Counted from the first letter of the stretch, positions 41,691 to 50,845 are shown. The stretch: 64,000 bases of DNA from Persicaria tinctoria (GCA_037127255.1 JBANSL010000003.1:24286314-24350313), one strand, 5' to 3'. The notes: generated by a model from the sequence alone, not told the origin. A program made the numbers and translations.

Positions 41691-41885
41691 TCCGCATCAG
41701 ACCTCTGATCGAATTTGGATTCTCAGAGATAATACTTCATATAAAGTCCTAAGACACTGGAGCTTATATCCGCATCAGGCCTGTAATTGAATCTACATTC
41801 TCAAAGACGACACTTCATTATTAGTCAGAACATTAGAGCTTGAAATATGGCCAACCTTTCCAAGATCCAAACTCATCGATGGACC
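41691..41885. repeat. Degenerate right boundary of the satellite array
   Basis: From about 41,691 units accumulate changes (GGGTCCGCATCAG, AATTTGGATTC, AGCTTATATCCGC, CTGTAATTG). The last recognisable monomer starts at 41,809 and is heavily mutated, fading by about 41,885. No element is inserted at the border. Higher divergence at the rim than inside fits weaker homogenisation at array edges. Confidence 0.8.
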
Positions 41886-42065
41886 ACTATTGAAATATTA
41901 CAAGAGAGATGCTCTTTTGGGATTCCCAAAAAGTATCATAATTATTGAAAGAAATCACAGCGATTGACACATGATTAAAGCAAAAAGAAACCTAGGAAAA
42001 AGCAAGACACTATGATTAAAAGGGGTTGGCAATATCACATAAAGAAAAAACAAACATCCATCAAC

Positions 42066-42579
42066 TTATATCCGCGGAAAACGCCCTGGGATGATACGAG
42101 TTCTGCCCTGACTTAAACGAAATCCATTTGAAGAGGGACCATCCGACTCCAAAGTGGCCCACTCCGCGTCCACCTCATCCCCCACAGCATCTAAGATCTG
42201 GACATCGAAGCGATTCCCTCCTTTGTGAATAAAGGTAAGAGAAGAACCGATATGGACACTATGAGTCTCAGCAAAGTCATTCCAACCACCCCTCAAAAAA
42301 AGAACCCTATAGTCTCCACGCGTAACCTCCACCGGGAAATCACGAAGAATCCTAGTGGACAGAAGAACATTCCTGGGAAGATCTGGCCCAAGTCTATCTT
42401 CGAAACATAGGGGCAAAGACTAACAAAAACAACAGATTTCAAGAGATGCTAGTAGATAAACTAACTTGATAAAGAGAAAAAATCAAACAATAAACAAACT
42501 AACCAGACGGAGAAGTTGCTCAGGAAAACTAATCCTCTCAAAAGAAGGACCAAGGTAAACCAGCCATAGAAGGCATCAT
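42066..42579 (-). pseudogene. B3 DNA-binding domain gene, frameshifted first exon
   Basis: The last exon (42,419 down to 42,066) encodes 117 residues with a REM-like B3 fold: PLCFEDRLG, a LSTRILRDFPVEV strand pair, the GGWNDF motif and IGSSLTFIHKGGNRFDVQI. No ATG opens this exon; it starts after an AG acceptor at 42,420-42,421. A first exon matching the neighbouring copies lies at 42,504-42,579 (ATG at 42,579, PWSFF ... FPEQLLRL, then a GT donor at 42,502-42,503). The intron would be 84 bp. Against the equivalent exon of the copy at 44,664-44,735, this exon carries one extra base after PWSFF, so the ATG frame hits TGA and the downstream half is readable only in another frame. B3 proteins are plant-specific nuclear DNA-binding proteins. 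Either this copy is a pseudogene or it uses a start I did not find. It is the gene nearest the satellite. Confidence 0.7.
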
Positions 42580-42923
42580 GAAAGCGTAGGAACAAGTTCA
42601 ATGGTTTCTTTCTCACACTCTTTTTTTTATACAAAAAAGATCTGGACATGTGTCGAAAAGCAGAAATATTGAACAAATAAGTTTGAAATGTCACATCATT
42701 GAGACAAGAACCACAGGCAACATGCATGAGATAAATAGTAAACACTATTACTGAATTTCTCAGAAATCCTGTGAGGTGAACATCATGACAAATAGACCTC
42801 GAACGACTAAAAAACAACATGCATAAATAAAGAGATTCCCAGAAGTAATTTCCATAAGCTGGATAAACCTCTACATTACGAAACAGTTGGAAGAACCTAA
42901 AACTTTATTCAGGGCTAGGCATT
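42580..42923. other. Intergenic spacer between two B3 copies
   Basis: No coding signal is convincing here. On the minus strand a TATAAAA-type box lies near 42,626-42,632, about 50 bp before the ATG at 42,579, and a weaker TATTTAT lies near 42,733. Both are AT-rich matches that can occur by chance. Confidence 0.4.
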
Positions 42924-43396
42924 TTAAAAACCATTCGAAATTATTTCAGGAGGAGCACGATCATCATTATTTCCCCCACGCAGATCCACCACCTGAACTT
43001 CGAAGTGAGCCTCACCCATATGAGTGAAAATCATAGAGACCCCCTGCTCGAAGCCATGAGAATCTACAAAGTCTTTCCATCCGCGGCCAAAGTAAAGAAG
43101 ACCACCGTTACGCCGCTCTATGCAAACCAGGAAGTTGTGCAGTAGATAAGATGAAAGAAAAACCTGACCAGGGATAGCGTCGGCGTACTCCTCCTCAAAC
43201 CGAAGTGGAAGTAACTAAAAAATAAAGAAGTATTAGTTAAAAGTAAGCTTTCTAAAGATTTCCAATATGGTTAGCTCACCAATTTCAAGAACTGTTCTGG
43301 ATAATCGATCGCTTGAAAGAAAGCCCAACGGATTTCCGACTCGACAACCCCGTCTGCCCTAAATGACAAGGGAGGAACTATAATAGATCCCCGCAT
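42924..43396 (-). CDS. B3 DNA-binding domain protein (REM-like), two exons
   Basis: A complete small gene can be read. Exon 1 is 43,396-43,280 (39 codons, starts MRGSIIVPPL, ends PEQFLKL) with a GTGAGC donor. The intron is 65 bp, and exon 2 is 43,214-42,924, ending EIISNGF and TAA. The phase is 0 and the product is 135 residues. The B3 core runs roughly from residue 22 to 116: WAFFQ, PLRFEEEYA, the LSSYLLHNF strand, GRGWKDF (GW at 84-85), EQGVSMIFTHMG and HFEVQVVD. B3 domains bind DNA in the nucleus; REM-type members are often short and clustered in tandem, as here. There is no transactivation region, only a short polar tail. The exon plan equals that of the flanking minus-strand copies, so they arose by local duplication. 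Target genes are unknown. Confidence 0.75.
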
Positions 43397-43661
43397 CTCG
43401 ATGAGATTGGAAAAAACAGTAAAAAACCCTTTACTTATCAAGCCACAGGGGGACAGTCAAACAAGAAAAAGAAACACATGCGTGACATGCAACGGGTGAC
43501 ACAACCACCAAGGGCACGCGTCCCACTTTTTCCGAGACAAATTAACCAGATGTCAAACCTTTTCCCAAAATCGAAAAAAGTAAAAATTCAGTAAAGGGAA
43601 TTAAAATTACTTATCGGTAAAAAGCGACGAAACCAAGGACAGGAAAACCTCATGAGACGAG

Positions 43662-43668
43662 TATAAAA
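43662..43668 (+). promoter_or_regulatory. TATA box of the plus-strand B3 copy
   Basis: TATAAAA stands 45 bp before the ATG at 43,713. The 316-bp spacer 43,397-43,712 is shared with the divergent minus-strand B3 gene (ATG at 43,396) and shows no other coding signal. Confidence 0.4.
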
Positions 43669-43712
43669 CACACCTAAAACATCCATGAGTAAAGAGCAAT
43701 CTTAAAAACAAA

Positions 43713-44048
43713 ATGGATCCAAACCCACAGCCTAGGGCTTTCTACAGAGTCATTATGAGGGAAGAACAACTTCAAACCCTTCGCCTCCCTCTCGTGTATG
43801 TCCTAATCGACGAAAACGCTCATACTCAGGCCAGACTCTGGTCCTGTTCCAACCAGGAACACGAGGTGAAGGTAGACAAAGATGAAGATGGCCTTTTCTG
43901 GCTAACCCAAGGGTAGCACGACTTCACACAAGCAAATCGAGTCAATGTCGGGTCCGCGTTGATCTTCACCTACATGGGTGATTCTATCTTTGAAGTCGAT
44001 GTTGTCAGCCCAGATAGCGAAGAAAATGGAGAGATAGGCCATCCTTGA
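43713..44048 (+). pseudogene. Single-exon B3-domain gene with a nonsense codon
   Basis: From the ATG at 43,713 the frame reads a B3 start (AFYRVIMREEQLQTLRLPLVYV) and continues to GLFWLTQG, then TAG at 43,914-43,916. The same frame continues without another stop to TGA at 44,046-44,048 and encodes the rest of the domain: HDFTQANRVNVGSALIFTYMG and IFEVDVVS. The stop stands exactly where the Trp of the conserved GWxxF motif belongs, so a single TGG-to-TAG change explains it. The whole frame is 111 sense-or-stop codons plus the terminal stop. Unlike the three minus-strand copies it has no intron, so it belongs to a different B3 subgroup. Read as it stands the product is a 67-residue half domain, probably non-functional. 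Confidence 0.75.
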
Positions 44049-44140
44049 TCTCCCAACAAATTCTCCACGTCAACGATGTAACCAGCTTAGAGGGATCCGA
44101 CCCCTGTAAAAGGTTTCTGTACGCAGTTTCTATTATTAAT

Positions 44141-44146
44141 AATAAA
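44141..44146 (+). terminator. AATAAA polyadenylation signal after the plus-strand B3 copy
   Basis: AATAAA lies 93 bp past the stop at 44,048, inside ATTATTAATAATAAAG. On the other strand, AATAAA near 44,224-44,229 lies about 65 bp past the stop of the converging minus-strand gene, so the two 3' ends face each other here. Confidence 0.45.
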
Positions 44147-44293
44147 GATCCCTCCCTTTATTTTCAGTATTGAGAAAACATGTGAAAATAGTAAGGAAAT
44201 CATGAATTCCCTTTTTTCTTTATTTTATTCCACTAAAAAGCTTATATCAAGAGACAAGCTCGAAGAACTACAAAAGGACGACGCGGAAATAAC

Positions 44294-44735
44294 TCAATTA
44301 GAACTGCACGATGAAGAGGCTGAGTCCGAAGTAGCTTTAGGTTCATCCACGACTTCACGACGCGGACAAACTTGAAAGGAAACATTGCCCTTATGAAAAA
44401 ACATCATCGCGCTTCCTATTCCCAGGTGATGAAGCATAAGGAATTCATCCCAACCATTGTCAATTTGAAAAAGACCGTTTTCACTCCATGATACGGCCAC
44501 AGGAAAGTCGCGGACGAGATAAGACGAAAGAAAAGCCCATCGAGGCGGGAGAGGTCCATACTCGGCCTCAAATTGCGGAGGCATAACCTACATATGAATC
44601 AAATCAAGGCTTAAGTCGAGAAAGCTCAAACTTCATTTAAAACAAAATTAAAAAGAAACTCACTAGCCGAGAAAGTTGTTCCACATTCTCAATCTTTTGA
44701 AAAAAGGCCCAAGGATTAAAATTTCCTGAGGACAT
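44294..44735 (-). CDS. B3 DNA-binding domain protein (REM-like), two exons
   Basis: Exon 1 is 44,735-44,664 (24 codons, MSSGNFNPWAFF ... VEQLSRL) with a GTGAGT donor. The intron is 76 bp, and exon 2 is 44,587-44,294. Phase 0 joining gives 121 residues. The B3 core covers residues 8 to about 103: PWAFFQKI, PPQFEAEYG, LSSYLVRDFPVAV, DNGWDEF (GW at 69-70), IGSAMMFFHKGN and FQVCP. A Ser-rich tail follows (SDSASSSCSS). Splicing is supported by the same exon structure in the copy at 42,924-43,396. On the minus strand a TATATTTATA stretch about 165 bp upstream may be its promoter. It is read as an intact nuclear DNA-binding protein of unknown targets. Confidence 0.75.
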
Positions 44736-45050
44736 GATACTCGCAGTAGCACGACCGGTTAATGCAACTCAAGAGATAACAAAAGATAGAGATCGGGGCC
44801 TTAAGAAGAGAAATTCATCCGAAAGAATAAAGACAAGTGGTGACGAATTTTGAACACTAGGACTAACCCATTCAACACTTGGAGGATCCGGAATATAAAT
44901 ATATAAATATTTACTACAAATAAAGCATGCAAGCAATACAAATGTCTTAGCCATAAGGAAGTATCTCAATGATACACCAAAAACCAGGAAACCATATACA
45001 GATTCCCAATGTTTCATCACCACACAAAAAACCCAAAATACCAAAGTCTT
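44736..45050. other. Intergenic spacer
   Basis: This spacer lies between the start of a minus-strand B3 gene and the 3' end of the gypsy-type gene. It holds an AT-rich TATA-like stretch (about 44,894-44,916) and no credible coding sequence. Confidence 0.5.
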
Positions 45051-47740
45051 TCAAGGAGAGGTTGCCTTCTCAACTTCTTCCTCCGCTTCATCATCATCAT
45101 CATCTTCAGAATAAGAGTCTTCCGCGTCCATCTCCTCTTTCGAAAGACCCCAGTCAGCACTCTCCAAGCTAGGCTCGAATTTTTCCAAAGGGACACCTGG
45201 GTTGCTTGATGAACGCATCACACTCTGGTTAATCCCTGCAACCATTCCCTTCCGAAAATAACTAAAGCATTTGTCTTTCAGAATACTGGAGCCTTTTGGA
45301 GTCTGAAGATAGGCCTTCGCCGTAGAGGATAGGAAAGAGAGACCAGCCTCAGTTTTGATCCACTTAGAGGATAGATGCTTCAAACCCTCAGGACTTTGAA
45401 GCCATTGCAGGGCCACGTCTTGATCTGAGCGCACCTTAACGATGTCAAGCTCCTATTTGGTGATAGATAGCTCCTCGCGAAGAATGGAAAAGTCTTCCTC
45501 CATCTTATCTATGGTAGCCTGTTTAGTTTGAAGAAGCTTCTGCGAGATACCATCAGAAGCCTCTAGCTCTTTGACGCGAGAGGCAGCAGAGTTTGAAGAA
45601 ATTTTCAAATCATCATGTTTCTTCTGTAAAACTGCCATGGCCTCTTTCAGAGTTTGCACCTCCTCGTGAAGGTCAACCGATCTTTTCTTAAACTTTTCCA
45701 CTGAAGTCGGATCCCCTACCGTATTCCCCAATATGCGAAGCTGGTGGTTCAATTTTTTGATTTCTTCATCCTTCTTCTTAAGATCTTCCTCTCCGCATAC
45801 CATGCGTCTCTCAACGTCCGGTTGAATCACCCTCAACTGTAAAAATCGAAGTAAAAGTAAGAAAATTTGAAAAATAAAACGCGTCAAGAAAGTCAAGAAA
45901 GTTAATGGGAAACAACAAAAGGATTTAAACTTACCCACTGAATTAAACGATCGAAGTTAGCGGAGAGAGTGACAGGGTCCAAGCGTTTAACATATCCTTG
46001 CTCTGGGAAGCAATGTTTCTTGGCTGGAAAAGCGAGACCTTGTAGGTCAACTGGATCGAAACCTGGGATAGGAAATTCACGAAGAGTCGCCACACCCTCC
46101 AAAAAGAGCCCCTTTTTATCTGAAGCAGATGGCCCGACAGCTATGGCAAATTTCCTCTTTTTGGATCTCGAAGATTCCGGCGCGGATGGACCAGTGCGTT
46201 TCTCTCGAGAGGTAGGGACCAATGATGAAGATTCAACTAAAGCGCCAGTCTCGTCCGCGACACTTACATCAATATTTGATGTCACTTCTAAAACAGGAGG
46301 AGGAACAGGAGGATCATTGGCTACAGAACTTGATTTCCTCTTCTTTCCCGACTTGGCTTTGTGCTGCTTCAAAAGCGCATCCAGGTGCATTTTGTCTGAA
46401 AAACACAATACATTTCCCAATGAGTTATCCATTTTAAGAAAGGTAAAGTATGAAAACGCAAATTATAAAACAAAGAAGCCACCTAGTCGCGGATGAGACA
46501 TGCTCAAGCCAGCCATCTCAAGACGAAACGCGGATAACATTTTATCCCATGGAAACCTAGGAATATGAGAAAAGGACAGCTTGAACTGAGAAAGATTGGA
46601 AATTTTTGGTTTTGAGGCAGAGCAAAAAGGCCCTGGGACCGTTCGACAACTAAAGCCTTGTCCAGATTTATCGCGGACCAAAAACCACTTATATTTCCAA
46701 TTTGGTTTACTAGACAACCTCTCCATATACTTACAACTTGAGTTGCATTGATAAAATCTTGTGTCTTGAGTCCCCTTTTTCAAAGAAAAAATACTGAGCA
46801 TCAACTTCAATGAGGGGGCAACACCAATCTCCTTGCATCTCATAATAAAACTTGTAAAGAACATCCAACCATTAGGAACAATCTGAGCAGGACTCAGGTT
46901 ATATTCCTCCAAAAACTTCAAGAAAAGGGGATGAAGAGGAAGTCGGAAACCCTGAGATAGACTAGCTGCATATACGACTAAGCAATCTTCGTAAGCGTCC
47001 AAACAACCACCTCCTTCCTCAGGAAGACAGAATTCAACACCTGCTGGCCATGGGAAGACTTGCGAGAGAGCATCAAGATCTCCAAGGTTCAATAGAGTAG
47101 TACAACCCCTCAATTTACTCACTGGGGACCTCCATGGATGAACCCTTTCAAGCACAACTGATGGACGGCTGGTTGGAGGAGGAAGAGGTTTGAAATCCCC
47201 CCAAAAAAGACAAGAATCAAGATCCCCTAAGTCGTACACAGGGGTGTCCAAATCACTCAAGTTCTCCTTAGAACGTATTACCTTAGGGGATTCTGCTAAA
47301 CCAGTAGGGGGAAGCTCATAAGGAATCCAAACTTCCTCCGACTCTTGATCCGCCGACTGAGACGCGGACAAGGTCCCCACGTCCACGGAAGAACTAGCAC
47401 CTGAGTCATCCACAGCCTTTGGATTTTCACCGTCCGCGCATCCCTTCGAAGAAGAAGAAACTAAGTATGGTGAAGAATAGTAATTAGGGTCAGAACGCTT
47501 CCGACGCCTTCTCACCTTAATAGGGCTACCAGTAGGACCAACTCGATCCGGGATAGACGCGGATGTAGAAGAAGATGACTCCGACGAGGAATCATCAGAG
47601 GAAGAAGAAGAACTCCCAAAGGAGGAAGAAAGTGTCTCTGGAGACGGACGCGCTTGAGAGGATGAAGCCACACCACTTCTTCATCCTTCATCCCTCTCAA
47701 AATCTTCTAGTGAATCACCCTCCTTGTTGAGATTAGCCAT
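45051..47740 (-). pseudogene. Plant gypsy-type / Transposase_28-like protein gene, copy A
   Basis: Three exons can be joined: 47,740-46,483, 46,395-45,935 and 45,836-45,051, all with GT-AG introns and consistent phase, 835 codons in all. Order of parts: a short start, a Ser-rich stretch with a basic KVRRRRKR patch, then a region with the hallmark of the plant putative gypsy-type transposon domain (GFRLPLHPLFLKFLEEYNLS, then SPAQIVPNGW and WKYKWFLV). Next come two basic KKRK patches, a coiled coil (EEDLKKKDEEIKKLNHQL onward), and a C-terminal region ending in an Asp/Glu-rich tail. Such proteins are encoded by plant retroelement derivatives and their function is unknown. The frame is broken twice: TGA at 47,681-47,683 (codon 20) and TAG at 45,453-45,455 (about codon 701); the same frame continues past both. 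No ATG follows the first stop near the start of the conserved part. The 5' leader (47,741-47,928) is a piece of the duplicated original. Confidence 0.7.
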
Positions 47741-47866
47741 TTCTAAAAGAAACTAGAAGAAAATTGTACGAAGTTTTACTCACACAAAGTAAAATTTCAT
47801 CCAAAAAACACCCTTGAGACGATCCCATACCCAAATCTACGATCTAAAGGTCAAAAATCAAAGAAC

Positions 47867-50184
47867 TCAACGAAGAAAACTCAAGAACAGCCAAGAGCAA
47901 GAAGAAATACCTTGAAGAAATTGAAGAATGGAAAAGTCTTCCTCCATCTTATCTATGGTAGCCTGTTTAGTTTGAAGAAGCTTCTGCGAGATACCATCAG
48001 AAGCCTCTAGCTCTTTGACGCGAGAGGCAGCAGAGTTTGAAGAAATTTTCAAATCATCATGTTTCTTCTGTAAAACTGCCATGGCCTCTTTCAGAGTTTG
48101 CACCTCCTCGTGAAGGTCAACCGATCTTTTCTTAAACTTTTCCACTGAAGTCGGATCCCCTACCGTATTCCCCAATATGCGAAGCTGGTGGTTCAATTTT
48201 TTGATTTCTTCATCCTTCTTCTTAAGATCTTCCTCTCCGCATACCATGCGTCTCTCAACGTCCGGTTGAATCACCCTCAACTGTAAAAATCGAAGTAAAA
48301 GTAAGAAAATTTGAAAAATAAAACGCGTCAAGAAAGTCAAGAAAGTTAATGGGAAACAACAAAAGGATTTAAACTTACCCACTGAATTAAACGATCGAAG
48401 TTAGCGGAGAGAGTGACAGGGTCCAAGCGTTTAACATATCCTTGCTCTGGGAAGCAATGTTTCTTGGCTGGAAAAGCGAGACCTTGTAGATCAACTGGAT
48501 CGAAACCTGGGATAGGAAATTCACGAAGAGTCGCCACACCCTCCAAAAAGAGCCCCTTTTTATCTGAAGCAGATGGCCCGACAGCTATGGCAAATTTCCT
48601 CTTTTTGGATCTCGAAGATTCCGGCGCGGATGGACCAGTGCGTTTCTCTCGAGAGGTAGGGACCAATGATGAAGATTCAACTAAAGCGCCAGTCTCGTCC
48701 GCGACACTTACATCAATATTTGATGTCACTTCTAAAACAGGAGGAGGAACAGGAGGATCATTGGCTACAGAACTTGATTTCCTCTTCTTTCCCGACTTGG
48801 CTTTGTGCCGCTTCAAAAGCGCATCCAGGTGCATTTTGTCTGAAAAACACAATACATTTCCCAATGAGTTATCCATTTTAAGAAAGGTAAAGTATGAAAA
48901 CGCAAATTATAAAACAAAGAAGCCACCTAGTCGCGGATGAGACATGCTCAAGCCAGCCATCTCAAGACGAAACGCGGATAACATTTTATCCCATGGAAAC
49001 CTAGGAATATGAGAAAAGGACAGCTTGAACTGAGAAAGATTGGAAATTTTTGGTTTTGAGGCAGAGCAAAAAGGCCCTGGGACCGTTCGACAACTAAAGC
49101 CTTGTCCAGATTTATCGCGGACCAAAAACCACTTATATTTCCAATTTGGTTTACTAGACAACCTCTCCATATACTTACAACTTGAGTTGCATTGATAAAA
49201 TCTTGTGTCTTGAGTCCCCTTTTTCAAAGAAAAAATACTGAGCATCAACTTCAATGAGGGGGCAACACCAATCTCCTTGCATCTCATAATAAAACTTGTA
49301 AAGAACATCCAACCATTAGGAACAATCTGAGCAGGACTCAGGTTATATTCCTCCAAAAACTTCAAGAAAAGGGGATGAAGAGGAAGTCGGAAACCCTGAG
49401 ATAGACTAGCTGCATATACGACTAAGCAATCTTCGTAAGCGTCCAAACAACCACCTCCTTCCTCAGGAAGACAGAATTCAACACCTGCTGGCCATGGGAA
49501 GACTTGCGAGAGAGCATCAAGATCTCCAAGGTTCAATAGAGTAGTACAACCCCTCAATTTACTCACTGGGGACCTCCATGGATGAACCCTTTCAAGCACA
49601 ACTGATGGACGGCTGGTTGGAGGAGGAAGAGGTTTGAAATCCCCCCAAAAAAGACAAGAATCAAGATCCCCTAAGTCGTACACAGGGGTGTCCAAATCAC
49701 TCAAGTTCTCCTTAGAACGTATTACCTTAGGGGATTCTGCTAAACCAGTAGGGGGAAGCTCATAAGGAATCCAAACTTCCTCCGACTCTTGATCCGCCGA
49801 CTGAGACGCGGACAAGGTCCCCACGTCCACGGAAGAACTAGCACCTGAGTCATCCACAGCCTTTGGATTTTCACCGTCCGCGCATCCCTTCGAAGAAGAA
49901 GAAACTAAGTATGGTGAAGAATAGTAATTAGGGTCAGAACGCTTCCGACGCCTTCTCACCTTAATAGGGCTACCAGTAGGACCAACTCGATCCGGGATAG
50001 ACGCGGATGTAGAAGAAGATGACTCCGACGAGGAATCATCAGAGGAAGAAGAAGAACTCCCAAAGGAGGAAGAAAGTGTCTCTGGAGACGGACGCGCTTG
50101 AGAGGATGAAGCCACACCACTTCTTCATCCTTCATCCCTCTCAAAATCTTCTAGTGAATCACCCTCCTTGTTGAGATTAGCCAT
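47867..50184 (-). pseudogene. Plant gypsy-type / Transposase_28-like protein gene, copy B, 3' truncated
   Basis: This is the upstream copy of the tandem pair: exon 1 50,184-48,927, exon 2 48,839-48,379, and exon 3 beginning at 48,280. It shares with copy A the early TGA (50,125-50,127), so that mutation predates the duplication. Exon 3 runs through the coiled coil to the duplication joint at 47,929, then into what was the 5' leader, adding about 20 unrelated residues (QFLQGISSCSWLFLSFLR) before a stop at 47,867. It therefore lacks the C-terminal region and acidic tail, but it keeps the original promoter and leader. An exon 2 difference (KRHKAK against KQHKAK in copy A) is visible. A transcript from the 50.4-kb promoter could read through both copies. 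Confidence 0.7.
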
Positions 50185-50372
50185 TTCTAAAAGAAACTAG
50201 AAGAAAATTGTACGAAGTTTTACTCACACAAAGTAAAATTTCATCCAAAAAACACCCTTGAGACGATCCCATACCCAAATCTACGATCTAAAGGTCAAAA
50301 ATCAAAGAACTCAACGAAGAAAACTCAAGAACAGCCAAGAGCAAGAAGAAATACCTTGAAGAAATTGAAGAA
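50185..50372 (-). promoter_or_regulatory. 5' leader of copy B with a probable leader intron
   Basis: Upstream of the ATG the minus strand shows a donor CTTCAAG/GTATTT (GT at 50,353-50,354) and an acceptor CTTCTAG about 12 bp before the ATG, which would remove a leader intron of about 150 bp. The same leader, copied by the duplication, precedes copy A. The splice is inferred from consensus only. Confidence 0.4.
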
Positions 50373-50844
50373 AACCACCAGAAACCTCAAGCAAACAGTC
50401 GGAACCCTAGAAAACCGCCGCCGGAAAACTAAAGATAAGGATAAGGATTAAATATTGCGGAAAGTAGAAGAAGACAAATGTTGGGTGAAAAAGGGAACGG
50501 AACGGGGTAACTTATAGGAAATTACCGACGTTTGAAATTCCAAACATAAATGGGCCTAATGGGCCCAAGTTGGGCCGTAACTCGATGAAGGAAAGGCCCA
50601 TCAACCCCATCGGCAACAAAACTACAGATGTTTATATTTTTTGTCGATCCGCGTCAATTACTAGACAGAATCAACATGGCCCGAGGAGCTGTGACTAAAC
50701 CATTGCTAAAAACATCTGTCGAAACATAAAGAATACCAAACAATTAAATAAAAAAACAAACGAGAAACTCATATTATTATAATCCGCGGACAAAGGTCCA
50801 AAAAACCACTCAAATGCGATCATCCGCGGATGAAAAAGAACAAA
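50373..50844. other. Non-duplicated upstream region of copy B
   Basis: Minus-strand promoter sequence is expected here; a TATTTAA stretch near 50,447-50,454 is the best TATA candidate. It contains several CCGCGG and CCGCGT sites. A 116-codon minus-strand frame over 50,695-51,045 shows no family resemblance and is not called. Confidence 0.4.
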
Positions 50845-50845
50845 T

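Larger units (their letters stand above)
1..41808. repeat. 78-bp satellite DNA array, about 536 head-to-tail units
   Basis: The block is tandem copies of one 78-bp unit, starting GATACTTCATATAAAG at base 1 and still exactly in register at 41,419 (531 x 78). The array continues beyond the left edge of the window. Units differ by scattered substitutions, mainly at a few sites: CCGCGTCAGACC, CAGCGTCAGGCC and CCGCGGCCGACC versions of the middle; ACGCTGG or ACACTGG before it; and CTCAGAGAT, TTCAGAAAT or CTCAGAGAC at the end. No inserted transposon and no net indel was seen at any sampled register point. A unit of 78 bp is shorter than most plant centromeric satellites (150-180 bp), but array size and higher-order structure are typical of centromeric, pericentromeric or subtelomeric satellite. 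Which one cannot be told from this window. Seen directly: period, register, variants. Inferred: heterochromatic role. Confidence 0.97.
45485..50372. repeat. 2,444-bp tandem direct duplication
   Basis: Bases 45,485-47,928 are repeated at 47,929-50,372, directly adjacent and in the same orientation. The hexamer GAAGAA stands at each joint: 45,479-45,484, 47,923-47,928 and 50,367-50,372. I found only two substitutions (near 46,049/48,493 and 46,365/48,809), one of which changes Gln to Arg in exon 2. The first-exon translations are identical. The event is very recent. Confidence 0.92.

Noticed and set aside
268..41790. Dozens of long open frames encoding 26-residue repeats (DRICILRDDTSYKVL)
   Set aside because: They are one open frame of the satellite, each opened by TTG or a variant of it rather than ATG and closed by scattered stops. 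There is no promoter or unique flank, so they are not called as genes.
1..41808. CRISPR-like array
   Set aside because: Units abut without unique spacers and the whole 78 bp repeats; this is satellite DNA in a plant genome.
1..41808. The 78-bp unit as a dimer of a 39-bp repeat
   Set aside because: The two halves do not align; the best internal similarity (TGAT words) is spaced 54 bp apart and short.
44969..45209. Plus-strand frames with a His run
   Set aside because: They are antisense to the Asp/Glu-rich tail of the gypsy-type gene; the His or Ile run is just the complement of GAT/GAA codons.
45969..46496. 175-codon plus-strand frame (and its copy at 48,413-48,940)
   Set aside because: It is exactly antisense to exon 2, which has correct splice sites, basic patches and a phase-matched continuation on the minus strand.
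47512..47700. 62-codon minus-strand frame overlapping exon 1
   Set aside because: It is a frame-shifted shadow of the Ser-rich coding stretch with no domain.
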